A DNA stretch of 64,000 bases from Lachnospiraceae bacterium (GCA_019423745.1 JAHZAV010000007.1:38082-102081); one strand, 5' to 3'; counted from the first letter of the stretch, positions 7,857 through 16,078 are shown. The notes: generated by a model not told the origin, from the sequence alone. Made by a program: numbers and translations.

Positions 7857-9378
7857 TGTCCTTTACCTCCTTTAATGCAGCTTCTTCCTGTCTCAGCTGA
7901 TCGCAATTTGTGAAGAAGTCTCCTCCTGCCATTTCCATTGTTTCATTGCTCCGTGTGGAAAATCCGTTCTGCACTCTTGTTGCCGCTGCATTTACTTCCT
8001 GTACCGGGTTCAGCAGTCCTCTGGCCGGTCCGTTCCACTGTGCGCGGCAGTATGCCTTTCTCCTAAGCGGATCGGAGAAGAAGCCGGGTGCAGAAATTCT
8101 TCCTTTTGCCACTGCCTCTGACAGCCATTCTTCGTATATCGGCTGGCAAAAGTCTGTCGCAAGCCACGTCCGGTACATCCGAAACATTTTCCACGCTTCT
8201 TCTAGCGCTCCCCTGCTTGCCGTATAACTGCTTGTGAACCTCTTGACCAGTAATTCATACGGTATTTCAAGTGCCGCCCCGATCTGCTGGCATATCGCTT
8301 CTACAAAACCGCTAAAATTCGCATTCGGCCTCCCTGGGTTGATAGCGTTCGCCTTTTCTCCTTCTCCCAGGTCAAGTATTGCCCCCGGTGCAAGTTCAAG
8401 CGTGGTTTCGTCTTCCGCGTCTACCTGTACTTCTTCCGGTATAGCGCTGCCTATCGGTTCTTCGTCGCTGGCGTTCTCCTTTTCGATGAACACCGTGAAC
8501 ATCCCCGACACGACCGCTGCCACAAGTTCCGCGTCCGTGTATCTTCCCATCTGTTTTAGAGATTCTATGACCGGCGCAAGCAGCGGAACTCCCCGTCTCT
8601 GATCAATCCTTTCCCGGTTCATCAAGTGCAGGACGTTTCTTCTTCCCGTCCTTTTTCCGTATGCTTCGACTCTTACCCACTCATATTCTTCGCCAGCGTA
8701 TGAAAGCGGGTGGTGTTTTGAGAAATGATAAGCGATCACTTCTCCTTCTTTGTCCACCTCTACGCCTCCTACAATCTGGTTATTATAAGTGTCGTAATTA
8801 TACGGGCTTGATAACCTGTCTGCTTCGATCAGCTGTATTCTCAGATCATACGGCTGATTGATCCGTGGCTTTACTGGCAGCACTGCCAGACAGTCCCCGG
8901 ACGCAAGCCAGTTCAAAAACGCCAGCTGCTGTAATTCATAAAAATTATCAAGCCTTGCCATGTCGCAATCAGGGCTTTCCGCCCAGATCGCCCATTCTTT
9001 CGATATCTGTTTTTCAAGCGCTCTTGCTTCTTCCGGTGTAATTCCCAGCGTTTCTGCGTCTACTGTCGGTTTTAACAGTAACCCGCGCCCCACAACGTTT
9101 GTCCGCATTGTCTTGACCGCTCCCGTTGCGATCGGAACTCCCATATATAGATCACGCGATCTCTGCCGCAGGACGGAAAGATTGTCGCTTATATCCTCCC
9201 TGGCTGAACCTCCCGCGTAATTCCACCCGATCAGTGATTTTTTATATGTGCTTGCCCCGTAGTGGCTATAACCACTGTTCAGTATTTCCATTTTTTGACG
9301 GGCTGCGGTCCTTTTCAGCGCGACTTGCGGCGCTACCGTCGCTATCGCCTTGTCAATCACTTTCGCAATTCCGTTCAA
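7774..9378 (-). CDS. Phage portal protein (lambda gpB family)
   Basis: A 534-residue portal, the dodecameric ring at the capsid vertex through which DNA is packaged. The family is recognised from RQRSRDLYMGVPIATGAVKT, NVVGRGLLLKPTVD, NWLASGDCLAVLPV, HLMNRERIDQRRGVPLLAPV and KRFTSSYTASRGALEEAWKMF. Length matches gpB (533). Its 3' end overlaps the protease start. Confidence 0.95.
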   Translation of the reverse strand: MNGIAKVIDKAIATVAPQVALKRTAARQKMEILNSGYSHYGASTYKKSLIGWNYAGGSAREDISDNLSVLRQRSRDLYMGVPIATGAVKTMRTNVVGRGLLLKPTVDAETLGITPEEARALEKQISKEWAIWAESPDCDMARLDNFYELQQLAFLNWLASGDCLAVLPVKPRINQPYDLRIQLIEADRLSSPYNYDTYNNQIVGGVEVDKEGEVIAYHFSKHHPLSYAGEEYEWVRVEAYGKRTGRRNVLHLMNRERIDQRRGVPLLAPVIESLKQMGRYTDAELVAAVVSGMFTVFIEKENASDEEPIGSAIPEEVQVDAEDETTLELAPGAILDLGEGEKANAINPGRPNANFSGFVEAICQQIGAALEIPYELLVKRFTSSYTASRGALEEAWKMFRMYRTWLATDFCQPIYEEWLSEAVAKGRISAPGFFSDPLRRKAYCRAQWNGPARGLLNPVQEVNAAATRVQNGFSTRSNETMEMAGGDFFTNCDQLRQEEAALKEVKDIASTEKRTGQEPDSGAAGGEPVRSEGR

Positions 9379-9407
9379 CCTTTCGCCTCCTTCCTGCTTT
9401 CGGCTAC

Positions 9408-9433
9408 AAAAAAAGCACCCTTTCAGGCGCTTC
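9408..9433 (-). terminator. Possible intrinsic terminator between gpW-like and portal genes
   Basis: On the minus strand a stem AGCGCC/GGTGCT with a 6-nt loop is followed by a run of seven T. It would sit between the terminase/gpW genes and the portal gene, so it may lower rather than abolish read-through. Confidence 0.5.
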
Positions 9434-9470
9434 TTTCTACTTTTCGCAGTATATATATTACCATTGATTT

Positions 9471-9519
9471 TCGGGCAATAGGGGGAAGTAAAACCGTAAA
9501 TCGGGCAATATCGGGCAAT
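9471..9519. repeat. Three direct copies of TCGGGCAAT
   Basis: TCGGGCAAT occurs at 9471-9479, 9501-9509 and 9511-9519, the last two adjacent. They lie in the 145-bp gap between the gpW-like gene and the portal gene, upstream of the portal start. They could be a binding site for a phage protein or part of a leader structure; nothing else is seen in the gap except the hairpin beside it. Confidence 0.6.
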
Positions 9520-9523
9520 CTTT

Positions 9524-9760
9524 TTATAAATCCCTCGGCACTACCCGCCTTACTTTGTTCCTCCCTCCGTTTTTTTCTATGTTTTCCAGCTTTTTTACTT
9601 TATTGTCCCAGTATGTGATTGCGTTTCTCACTTCGGTTACATTTGCCCTTGTCAGAACCCTGCTGCCGATCGTGTAACTTTGCCCTGTCGTGATCGCCAT
9701 TTCCGCTTCAAGCCATGCGTCAAGGTGCTTCTGTGCTGTTTCTTTGTCAATTCCTGCCAT
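9524..9760 (-). CDS. gpW-like head-to-tail joining protein (DUF6148 type)
   Basis: A 78-residue protein, MAGIDKETAQKHLDAWLEAE, with the GQSYTIGSRVLTRANVTEVR motif that I associate with the DUF6148/gpW-like small head proteins of Firmicutes phages. Lambda gpW (68 residues) lies in the same place, between terminase large subunit and portal, and stabilises packaged DNA and forms the tail docking site. Start overlaps the terminase stop by one base. Confidence 0.75.
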   Translation of the reverse strand: MAGIDKETAQKHLDAWLEAEMAITTGQSYTIGSRVLTRANVTEVRNAITYWDNKVKKLENIEKNGGRNKVRRVVPRDL

Positions 9761-11607
9761 TATATAACGCCTCCTCTGTTAATTCTTCTTTTTCTTTTCC
9801 TTGTAACCGTTGGTTTCTTGTCTTCTGTCTCCGGCTTTTTAAGCGGCAGTCCTGTAATCTCAATAGCCGCCGTCGCATAATTCCGGCAGTCCAGCGCTTC
9901 ATTTCGTTTATGTTTTCCCTGATCCCGCAATCTCCATTCAAAAACCGGTCTGCCTCTTTTGTATGTTAATACCTGCCGTTCCGACGTAATCCCGCTGAAA
10001 AATTTTTCGTCATATCCCCGCGGGGAATATGGTTTTCCCTCTTCATCTTTCGGAAAATGACAATATCCCGGTCCTTCTTCCTCTATTTTCAGTCTTTGAA
10101 GCAGAAGTGACTTTCCCGTGTCAACTCCCAGTGTAAAAAGATATGCCTGTTCCCTGTTGTTCTTTGTTGGCTTCTGGATGTATGCGGCCGTGCTGTCGTT
10201 TGAACCCTTGATTGCAAATACTTTTCTGTTGAACCTCTTCTTGCAGAACTTATATACCTGATTTGCTCTGTGTCCTCCACTGTCAATGCAGGTGCAGGCT
10301 ATTTTTAGCTTTGTTCCGTCTGGCTTCTCAAATGTCTGTAGCAGGAATGTGTCCAGGTCTTTCCACACCTGTTTCCCCAAATCGCTGTTATCTCCGTACA
10401 GTACGGCGTATTTTATGCCCCAGCTTTCATATTCCGGTCCCCATCCCACTACTTCTATTTCAAAACGATCGTCTTGTGTGTCTACTCCTGCCGTAAGGTA
10501 TAGGACTTCTTCCGGCACTTCGCAGTTATATTTTTCTCTTCTCTTGATCAGTTCATCTTCTTCTACCTGTTCTCCGTCTTCTTCCCACGTCTCCCCCAGT
10601 TCTGTATTTGTCCATACTTTCAGGAGTTCTATATTTCCCTTCTTTTTTTCTTCGTTCGCGACAAGGAACTTTTCCACGACTTCACGCCATGTTGCAAGCG
10701 TTGAAGCAAGCGTGTTAAGGTGGAACCCTTTTACTGGGTTTTCCGGGTCCTCGTGAATGAATTTTCCGTCCTTGAACCCCTCTTTCCATTCCACTTCGCT
10801 TGATATTGCCCCGCATTTTTCGCAAACGTATCTTATTTCGTTCAGATTTTCTTTGTCGAAAATTACGTTCGCCCATTTAAGCGGCTGTAATTCCCCGCAG
10901 CACGGGCAAGGCGCGTTCCATTCTCCCCGGCTACTGTTTTTATACTCAACCTCTATCCTTGACAGTCCTTTAATTGTTGGGGTTGATACGTCTACTTCTT
11001 TCCTGTTCCAGAAAGTTGTAAGACGTTTCGCCGCCAGAAACAGCGGGTCCCCCTCCGATCCTGCCGTAGCCGGGTATCTGTCTATTTCATCCGCAAGAAG
11101 AATCCTGATCGGACGTGAAGCCAGTGAGGACGGGCTGTTTGCCCCTACCATCGTTACGTGTCCTCCCGGAAATATCTTCTGCAATATCGTATTTCCGCTT
11201 GTCCTGCTTTTGTCGTTTATTCTTTCTGCTATTACCGGCGTGTCCCGGATCATCGGGGAAAGCCGGTCTTTGCTGAAAGCCTCTGCCATCTGTATTGTCG
11301 GCTGTAATACCATGATAGGCGACGGCTCATAGTGAATATAATATCCTATCGGATTTAATATCATTGCGTCCGTTTTCCCTACCTGCGCCGCTGACATCAC
11401 TACTACTTTTTTAACCGTCATGTCTGTGATCGCGTCCATGATTTCTTTTTGATACGGCGCTTTTGACGTTCTCCATCTTCCCGGCTCTGCGGACGCTTCG
11501 GAAGACAATCTTCTGTATTCGTCCGCCCATTCTGACAATTTCAGATCGGGCGGCGGCTGTAATACTCTGAAAATTTTTTCAAACAGTGCTTTTGTGTTCT
11601 CTCTCAT
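9760..11607 (-). CDS. Terminase large subunit (GpA family)
   Basis: ATPase and nuclease that cuts and pumps phage DNA. GpA-family features: PPPDLKLSEWADEYRRLSSEAS at the N-terminus, Walker A-like MSAAQVGKTDAM, acidic LLADEIDRYP, a zinc knuckle (CPCCGE ... CEKCGA) and the nuclease-domain segment IACTCIDSGGHRANQVYKFC. About 615 residues, close to lambda gpA (641). I chose the ATG of MRENTKALFEK, 12 nt after GGAGAGG; MDRK four codons earlier is also possible. Overlaps the small subunit gene by 29 nt. Confidence 0.92.
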   Translation of the reverse strand: MRENTKALFEKIFRVLQPPPDLKLSEWADEYRRLSSEASAEPGRWRTSKAPYQKEIMDAITDMTVKKVVVMSAAQVGKTDAMILNPIGYYIHYEPSPIMVLQPTIQMAEAFSKDRLSPMIRDTPVIAERINDKSRTSGNTILQKIFPGGHVTMVGANSPSSLASRPIRILLADEIDRYPATAGSEGDPLFLAAKRLTTFWNRKEVDVSTPTIKGLSRIEVEYKNSSRGEWNAPCPCCGELQPLKWANVIFDKENLNEIRYVCEKCGAISSEVEWKEGFKDGKFIHEDPENPVKGFHLNTLASTLATWREVVEKFLVANEEKKKGNIELLKVWTNTELGETWEEDGEQVEEDELIKRREKYNCEVPEEVLYLTAGVDTQDDRFEIEVVGWGPEYESWGIKYAVLYGDNSDLGKQVWKDLDTFLLQTFEKPDGTKLKIACTCIDSGGHRANQVYKFCKKRFNRKVFAIKGSNDSTAAYIQKPTKNNREQAYLFTLGVDTGKSLLLQRLKIEEEGPGYCHFPKDEEGKPYSPRGYDEKFFSGITSERQVLTYKRGRPVFEWRLRDQGKHKRNEALDCRNYATAAIEITGLPLKKPETEDKKPTVTRKRKRRINRGGVI

Positions 11608-12082
11608 TTTTCTGTCCATCCTCTCCAAACACTGTGTCAAAATCTGAAAGTTCTTCCAGTGCTTCATCAATAGCCGTTTTCATCGTCTTGAAAATCTCTG
11701 TCTGGTCCGTCTTTTTTGACATGATCGGGCTTAATTTTGCCGGAATAGCCATCAGTCTTGTCTTGAAGCGAATAAGCATATCTGACATTACCTGCTCTAC
11801 ATCCTCAGACGTGTGTACCTCATTTTTCCTCATTTGCAATTCAAGTTCCTGTGCTTCTCTCTTCGCTCTTACCAGCTTTGCCCGCTCCGTGTTGTAGTCC
11901 ACCTTTTCTTCTGCTTCTGGGTTCTTTTTCCGTAAAAAATTTATGTACTGCCTCGTTGCTTCGTCTATGTTATACAGCCCCGGCCTGTATTCCGTCAGAA
12001 CCCCTTTATCCCGCAACAGTCTTACGTTGCGTTCCGTCATGTCCAGCCTCTTTGCAACGGCAGCCGACGTGTATAATTTCAA
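11579..12082 (-). CDS. Terminase small subunit (Nu1-like)
   Basis: A protein of 167 residues with an N-terminal winged-helix (KLYTSAAVAKRLDMTERNVRLLRDKGVLTEY) like Nu1, which recognises the packaging site, then a helical part that would bind the large subunit. The start is a TTG at 12080-12082 preceded by GAGGGGG; an ORF extending to 12184 lacks a ribosome site and starts in compositionally odd sequence. Directly upstream and overlapping of the GpA-type large subunit, as expected. Confidence 0.8.
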   Translation of the reverse strand: MKLYTSAAVAKRLDMTERNVRLLRDKGVLTEYRPGLYNIDEATRQYINFLRKKNPEAEEKVDYNTERAKLVRAKREAQELELQMRKNEVHTSEDVEQVMSDMLIRFKTRLMAIPAKLSPIMSKKTDQTEIFKTMKTAIDEALEELSDFDTVFGEDGQKNEREHKSTV

Positions 12083-12220
12083 AAATACACCCCCTCTGAA
12101 TAATTTTGCCGGGGAATCGGAACCGAAAAATTTCATTTTGTGGCTAGGCAAGCGTCGGGCGTCGCCGTACCCGCAAAGGCGCAAAAAGCGTCAAAGAACC
12201 TACCCCCGGCGGCTATAAAA
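12083..12220. other. Non-coding gap between the two small-terminase-like genes
   Basis: 138 bp without a convincing gene. It holds a GC-rich, repeat-poor stretch (around 12150-12190) with short inverted segments. Packaging sites (cos or pac) usually lie beside the small terminase gene, so this is a reasonable place to look, but no cos-like feature can be proven by eye. Confidence 0.3.
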
Positions 12221-13036
12221 TTAGTCGCCGTCAATGATTTCGTCAATGATTTCTCCCGTTTCATCGTCAATCTCAAATTGACCTGTCAGCTTCTGTTTTG
12301 CTAAGTTATACTTTCTTTCTTCAAGTTTCAATCTTCTGTTTTCCATTTCATAGGACTTCATGCTGTCGATCTGCTTTATAATGCGTCCGTGAAGCCTGCT
12401 CAACTCCGCCTCTATCTTCATAGCCCTGTCAAACGCACTGGACTTGATCACTGTTTTCATTGCGGTTTTCATCCGCTCTCCCCCGCCCTCTGGATCATCC
12501 GCTTTCTGTTCCTCAATCCCTGCGTCCTGCTCCTGTATGATCTCTTCTGTGGCTTTTGGTACTATCATGTGTACTACCTTGTCTATGTAGTAGCGTTCCT
12601 GTGCTTCTTCTGCTGTGTATAATTTCAGCTGTCCTTCAAGATATTCCTTCCTTACCATGAGACTTTGAAGTTCTTCTACCATGAGCCGGTCCGCTCCGTT
12701 CTCTGTCTCTTTCTCTCCCAGTCTTTTTATTTCTTCCGCTTTATCCGGCGGGATATCGGAGTACCCCGCCTTTGCGTATGCCCCATGTGTGACAGCGTTC
12801 TTATTTCCGTCCTTTGCCGGTGTTCTCCCCCCTGCGTTATTATTTCCGGGCTGCCCCCCTTTTTTTCTTGGTCTGTCCCTTAACTTCTCTTCCCATTTGT
12901 CTTCGGATTTCCATTTACTTATTCTTGTCTTCGGAACCCCTGCCGCTGCTGCCAGATCGTCCAGGCTGATCCGTCCGCCGCTTTCAAGGTATCTTTGCAG
13001 CGACCGGTCCCGTTCCGGGTTTCTCGCTCTTCCCAT
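12221..13036 (-). CDS. PBSX-type terminase small-subunit-like protein
   Basis: A 271-residue protein starting MGRARNPERDRSLQRYLESGG, with a helix-turn-helix (LDDLAAAAGVPKTRISKWKSEDKWEE) and the basic Gly/Asn-rich linker GGQPGNNNAGGRTPAKDGNKNAV. This is the N-terminal domain found in PBSX XtmA-like small terminases. The remainder is long helical coil ending in acidic ETGEIIDEIIDGD. It lies immediately upstream of a Nu1-like gene, so the phage may encode two DNA-recognition proteins for packaging, or this one has another role. Confidence 0.7.
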   Translation of the reverse strand: MGRARNPERDRSLQRYLESGGRISLDDLAAAAGVPKTRISKWKSEDKWEEKLRDRPRKKGGQPGNNNAGGRTPAKDGNKNAVTHGAYAKAGYSDIPPDKAEEIKRLGEKETENGADRLMVEELQSLMVRKEYLEGQLKLYTAEEAQERYYIDKVVHMIVPKATEEIIQEQDAGIEEQKADDPEGGGERMKTAMKTVIKSSAFDRAMKIEAELSRLHGRIIKQIDSMKSYEMENRRLKLEERKYNLAKQKLTGQFEIDDETGEIIDEIIDGD

Positions 13037-13104
13037 GCCTCCGCCTCTCTTCGTTTGTTTTCTATCTTTCGACTTCCGATTTTTGCGGAAGTTTAAAAAA
13101 TGCG

Positions 13105-13140
13105 CGTATTTTCGTTTTTGCTTATTTATTATAGCAGTAA
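13105..13140 (-). promoter_or_regulatory. Candidate late promoter (extended -10)
   Basis: On the minus strand TGCTATAAT (TATAAT at 13128-13133) forms an extended -10 without a good -35 at 17 bp. It lies between the ArpU/RinA-like gene and the terminase genes, the usual place of the activator-dependent late promoter. A short inverted repeat ACTTCCG/CGGAAGT follows near 13070-13092. Confidence 0.4.
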
Positions 13141-13166
13141 TGAAAGTGCAATACCGTGCATATTAT

Positions 13167-13643
13167 TTATTCCTTTATTTCGTACTCTGTCAGTATCGTA
13201 TTTTTCTTGAATAAAAACAGTAGTTTTTCTATAGCCGCGTCCCTGATATTCTTGCATTGCCTTTCACTGTAATGTGTTTTACTTGCCACCTTTTCCCATT
13301 TCATAGTATGGAAATAGAAGCCGAAAACAACGTTCTTCTGTTTCATCGAAAGCCTTGATACTTCCTTTAGGATTTCCACTTTCACTTTTTGCAGTTCTGC
13401 TATTTCATTCATATATCTCCTTATTTCGCCGCTTACGTAATCCGGGATATTAAGCGCCGTTTTTTCTGTCGGGTTTGAAATGTGGTTTGTCCCGTGTGGC
13501 ATACCATCATAGTTGATCGCCCCGCTTGTATCGTAATATCCTTCAAGGTCATTTAGAATATTTCTCCTTACCGATATTTCCGTGTCGATCTCCGGGAACA
13601 TCCGCAGCAGCTTTACAACCTTATCTTTGTTCATTTCTCCCAT
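13167..13643 (-). CDS. ArpU/RinA-like late transcription regulator
   Basis: About 158 residues. The C-terminal third looks like sigma region 4: LSMKQKNVVFGFYFHTMKWEKVASKTHYSERQCKNIRDAAIEKLL. An N-terminal helical part contains VVKLLRMFPEIDTEISVRRNIL and the family-like YYDTSGAINYDGMPHGTNHISNPTE. Proteins of this kind switch on late (packaging and structural) genes in Firmicutes phages, and it lies just upstream of terminase. Start MGEMNKDKV chosen; an upstream extension is Lys/Glu-rich and overlaps the previous gene. MNKDKV at 13634 is an alternative. Confidence 0.8.
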   Translation of the reverse strand: MGEMNKDKVVKLLRMFPEIDTEISVRRNILNDLEGYYDTSGAINYDGMPHGTNHISNPTEKTALNIPDYVSGEIRRYMNEIAELQKVKVEILKEVSRLSMKQKNVVFGFYFHTMKWEKVASKTHYSERQCKNIRDAAIEKLLFLFKKNTILTEYEIKE

Positions 13644-13812
13644 TTTCGCTTCTTCTCCCTTCTTTTGGTTTTCCCTCATTTTTGCCCCCTGCACCCCTTT
13701 CTTTTTCCTCTCCTCTACGCACTGCAAGGGCAAGCACCATTTCCGGCGTTGCCCTTTCTGTTTCCGTTTTCTCTTTTTCCAATATATCTACGATCTCTGC
13801 CATCACTCCCAC
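13621..13812 (-). CDS. Small hypothetical protein between ParB-like and late regulator
   Basis: A 63-residue frame with GTG start at 13810-13812, 7 nt after GGAGG (13820-13824); the GGAGG abuts the ParB-like stop. Sequence begins MGVMAEIVDILEKEKTETER and becomes basic and Gly/Lys-rich. It overlaps the start of the late regulator by 23 nt. The ribosome site and coupling support translation; function unknown. Confidence 0.55.
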   Translation of the reverse strand: MGVMAEIVDILEKEKTETERATPEMVLALAVRRGEEKERGAGGKNEGKPKEGRRSENGRNEQR

Positions 13813-13823
13813 GCCTGCGCCTC

Positions 13824-15164
13824 CTAATCTGCTTTTGTGACCTTTATTCCTAGTATGCAGTACCCTTCCGTCAATCCCGTGTAGTCTTCAAGCATATACA
13901 CGATATCCGCGGATATAGTCCTTCCTGTGTGCCTGCCGTCCTTAAATTCAAGCATATGCAGTTTGTCCCCCTCCCGGTACTTCCTGTCATTCTTCCTCAG
14001 TTCAAAAGTCTTTTTCCCGCTTTTTACATCCTCGTAGTACATAGCGGCAAGTTTTATTTCATGTACCTTTTCTCTTGTCTCCGTCCGATCGGAAGGAAGT
14101 GTGTTCATCTTCTCTTCCTGCTCCATTTCCCGCATTTTCTTTGCCGTTTGCCTGTCTATTTTGTCCTGCTCCTCGCTGTACCTCTCTTCCGGCGTTTTCT
14201 GCGCTTCTCTCCGGTTTTTGTATGCGTTGCACTCCCTGACCGTCGCTTTCTTCTCGTGGCACGTCTCATAGTTTATGCAGGAATAGCACAGGGACGTGAT
14301 TTCTTCCGGTTGCGGGTCTATGTATTCTTCTGTCTGCCCGTCTTCTTCCTCCTGCTGCCCTTCCGGTTCTTCCTGCTGCCCGTTCTCTTTTCCTTCTTCC
14401 GGCGGGTTCATGCAGGTGTCCAATTCCATCTGTCCGGGAACCTGTCTGCTTTCTTCTTCCTGCCGTTTCAACTGTTTTGCGTCCGCAAGAGAAATCTTCT
14501 CCCCCTCCCTTACCTTTTCTGCCGCTTTCTCTTGCCACTCTTCCGGCAGTCCGCAGAGTTCTACTGCGACGGAAATAATGATATCGTCATTCTTGAACGC
14601 TTCTAAAAGTTCCGGGATCAGGTTGTTATATATCGCTTTATACCTTCCCAGCTGCGCTTCTGTAACTCCCGTCACTTCCGAAAGCATTTCCCGCGTGTTT
14701 CCCTTGATCTTGTTTTCTTTTTTCAATTCCAGCACCAGGCGTTCTGTTTCGACTGTTTCCAACATCTTTTCCCAGTCCGTCTTATCCCTGAATCCATTTG
14801 CCATGATAAGCGCCAGCCTGTCCACTACGCTTTCCTGCTTGAACACACACGGGGCCTGCCTGAACTCTTCTTTCCCTTCTTCCACAAGCGCAATGAGCGC
14901 CAGCCTCCTTCTATGCCCTGCGATCACTTCATATTTTCCGCCTACAGGCTTTTTGACGAGGATCGGCTGCAACAGCCCCATGATCTCTATGTTTTTCTTT
15001 AATCTTTCGTCTACGTGATAGAAATTCTCCTTTGACGGTATGAGGTCATAAACGTCAACATATTCTATTTCCATCTTCTCTTCCGGTTTTCCGGTTTCCT
15101 GCTCCGTCTCTTTTTCCTTTGACCTCTGGTTCAACAGTTCTGTCAGATTGAATTTTCCTGCCAT
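13824..15164 (-). CDS. ParB-like protein fused to a DUF3850/ASCH-like domain
   Basis: 446 residues. Residues about 30-130 are a ParB N-terminal (CTPase/nuclease-like) domain: VDVYDLIPSKENFYHVDERL, GLLQPILVKKP, YEVIAGHRRRLALIALVEEG. A helix-turn-helix region follows (NTREMLSEVTGVTEAQLGRYKAIY). Next come a Gln/Glu-rich linker and a Cys cluster (LCYSCINYETCHEKKATVREC). The last 75 residues (HEIKLAAMYYEDVKSGKKTFELRKNDRKYREGD split across a beta core, to EGYCILGIKV) resemble DUF3850, an ASCH/PUA-like RNA-binding fold. Start MAGKFNLTELL has AAGGAGGG 8 nt upstream. Lies 14 nt after ParA. Confidence 0.85.
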   Translation of the reverse strand: MAGKFNLTELLNQRSKEKETEQETGKPEEKMEIEYVDVYDLIPSKENFYHVDERLKKNIEIMGLLQPILVKKPVGGKYEVIAGHRRRLALIALVEEGKEEFRQAPCVFKQESVVDRLALIMANGFRDKTDWEKMLETVETERLVLELKKENKIKGNTREMLSEVTGVTEAQLGRYKAIYNNLIPELLEAFKNDDIIISVAVELCGLPEEWQEKAAEKVREGEKISLADAKQLKRQEEESRQVPGQMELDTCMNPPEEGKENGQQEEPEGQQEEEDGQTEEYIDPQPEEITSLCYSCINYETCHEKKATVRECNAYKNRREAQKTPEERYSEEQDKIDRQTAKKMREMEQEEKMNTLPSDRTETREKVHEIKLAAMYYEDVKSGKKTFELRKNDRKYREGDKLHMLEFKDGRHTGRTISADIVYMLEDYTGLTEGYCILGIKVTKAD

Positions 15165-15178
15165 CGTCTTTTCCCTCC

Positions 15179-15961
15179 TTATCTGTCCGAATCGGTCAGT
15201 TTTTTCAGGTATTCTTCTACCAGTCTTTTGTAGTCCTGTGCCGCCCCACATCGGACTGAATAAAGTATGATCGGTGTCCGCGCAAATGTGCTGGGCTTCA
15301 TTTTCGGTGTCCGCCTGATATGCGTTTCAAATACCGGATATTCTTTTATACTCCGCAGATATTCTTCCCCCTGCCGGTCCGCTTCGTTTGAACTGTCAAA
15401 CTGTGTCACGAAACATCCCCGTAACGTCAGTTCCGGGTTCAGGTCTTCCCTCGTGTTGTCAATCTGTTCTTTCAATTCCGCCAGCCCGTCAAGCGCGAAA
15501 TCGTCTATCGTGACCGGTATCATAACATCATCAGAAGCTACCAGAGCATTTATCGTGCTGATATTGATATCCGGCGCATTGTCAATAATGCAGAAGTCGT
15601 ATTCCCCTGCTACCTGCCCCAGCGCCTTTTTAAATCTGATCTGCTGCGGCCGCTGCTGATCCAGAAGGACTTCTAAGTTTGCTTTCAGCAGTGTCATGTT
15701 TGCCGTGATAATGTCCAGCCCCTTGTAATCTGTCTGCTGGATCACTTTTTTCATGTCAACGTTTCTGTCTGTCATTACCTCTGCCACTCCCGGCCTGCTG
15801 TAACTGTGTCGGTTCAGCAGTTTGCTTGCGTTCCCCTGCTTGTCGTTGTCGATCAGCAGGACTTTGTACCCGTGTACCTCTGCCAGTATGTGAGCCATGT
15901 TCACGCTTGAAATTGTCTTTGCTACCCCGCCTTTTAAGTTGATAATTGATAATGTCTTCAT
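15179..15961 (-). CDS. ParA/Soj-like partition ATPase
   Basis: 260 residues. Deviant Walker A LKGGVAKTISSVN at residues 8-20, Walker A-prime VLLIDNDKQGNAS, and the Walker B region DFCIIDNAPDINISTIN, all typical of ParA. It forms an ATP-dependent pair with the ParB-like protein downstream and would segregate an extrachromosomal phage genome. The GGAGG leader is preceded by a 12-bp motif found at other sites in this prophage. Confidence 0.9.
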   Translation of the reverse strand: MKTLSIINLKGGVAKTISSVNMAHILAEVHGYKVLLIDNDKQGNASKLLNRHSYSRPGVAEVMTDRNVDMKKVIQQTDYKGLDIITANMTLLKANLEVLLDQQRPQQIRFKKALGQVAGEYDFCIIDNAPDINISTINALVASDDVMIPVTIDDFALDGLAELKEQIDNTREDLNPELTLRGCFVTQFDSSNEADRQGEEYLRSIKEYPVFETHIRRTPKMKPSTFARTPIILYSVRCGAAQDYKRLVEEYLKKLTDSDR

Positions 15962-15975
15962 GGTTTCTCCTCCTT

Positions 15976-15987
15976 GTATCTGGTATG
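15976..15987 (-). repeat. Leader motif CATACCAGATAC, copy upstream of parA
   Basis: On the minus strand CATACCAGATAC is followed directly by AAGGAGG and the ParA start. The same leader, extended to about 30 matching bases including GGAAAATAA, stands before the DGR-type gene at 26354. Partial or inverted copies lie at 21874-21883, 27326-27336 and 29608-29619. Confidence 0.7.
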
Positions 15988-16007
15988 AATCTTATTTTCC
16001 CAGTAAT

Positions 16008-16073
16008 GCACCGGGCGGGAGTTGAACCCGCCCCGCAGGTTTTCCTCCTGCTGCCCCGTCCGGCTCCCGGTGT
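16008..16073 (-). ncRNA. tRNA-like cloverleaf RNA, copy 1
   Basis: 66 nt folding as a small cloverleaf: acceptor ACACCGG/CCGGTGC (6 of 7 pairs), D-arm GCC-GGACGG-GGC, anticodon-like stem GCAGG/CCTGC with 7-nt loop AGGAAAA, T-arm GCGGG-TTCAACT-CCCGC. The T-loop fits the tRNA consensus, but loop position 33 is G rather than U, and D-loop and variable region are very short. A second copy at 27229-27294 keeps all arms, with a compensatory change in the acceptor. It starts 5 nt after the stop of the upstream gene and lies 46 nt before ParA. Role unknown; charging cannot be judged from sequence. Confidence 0.6.
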
Positions 16074-16078
16074 CCTTC

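Noticed and set aside
12083..12220. Cohesive-end (cos) site
   Set aside because: Position is suitable but no recognisable nick-site symmetry or known consensus can be shown by eye.
14296..15018. Plus-strand open frame of 240 codons
   Set aside because: Antisense to the ParB-like gene; Ser/Cys-rich shadow with no motif or ribosome site.
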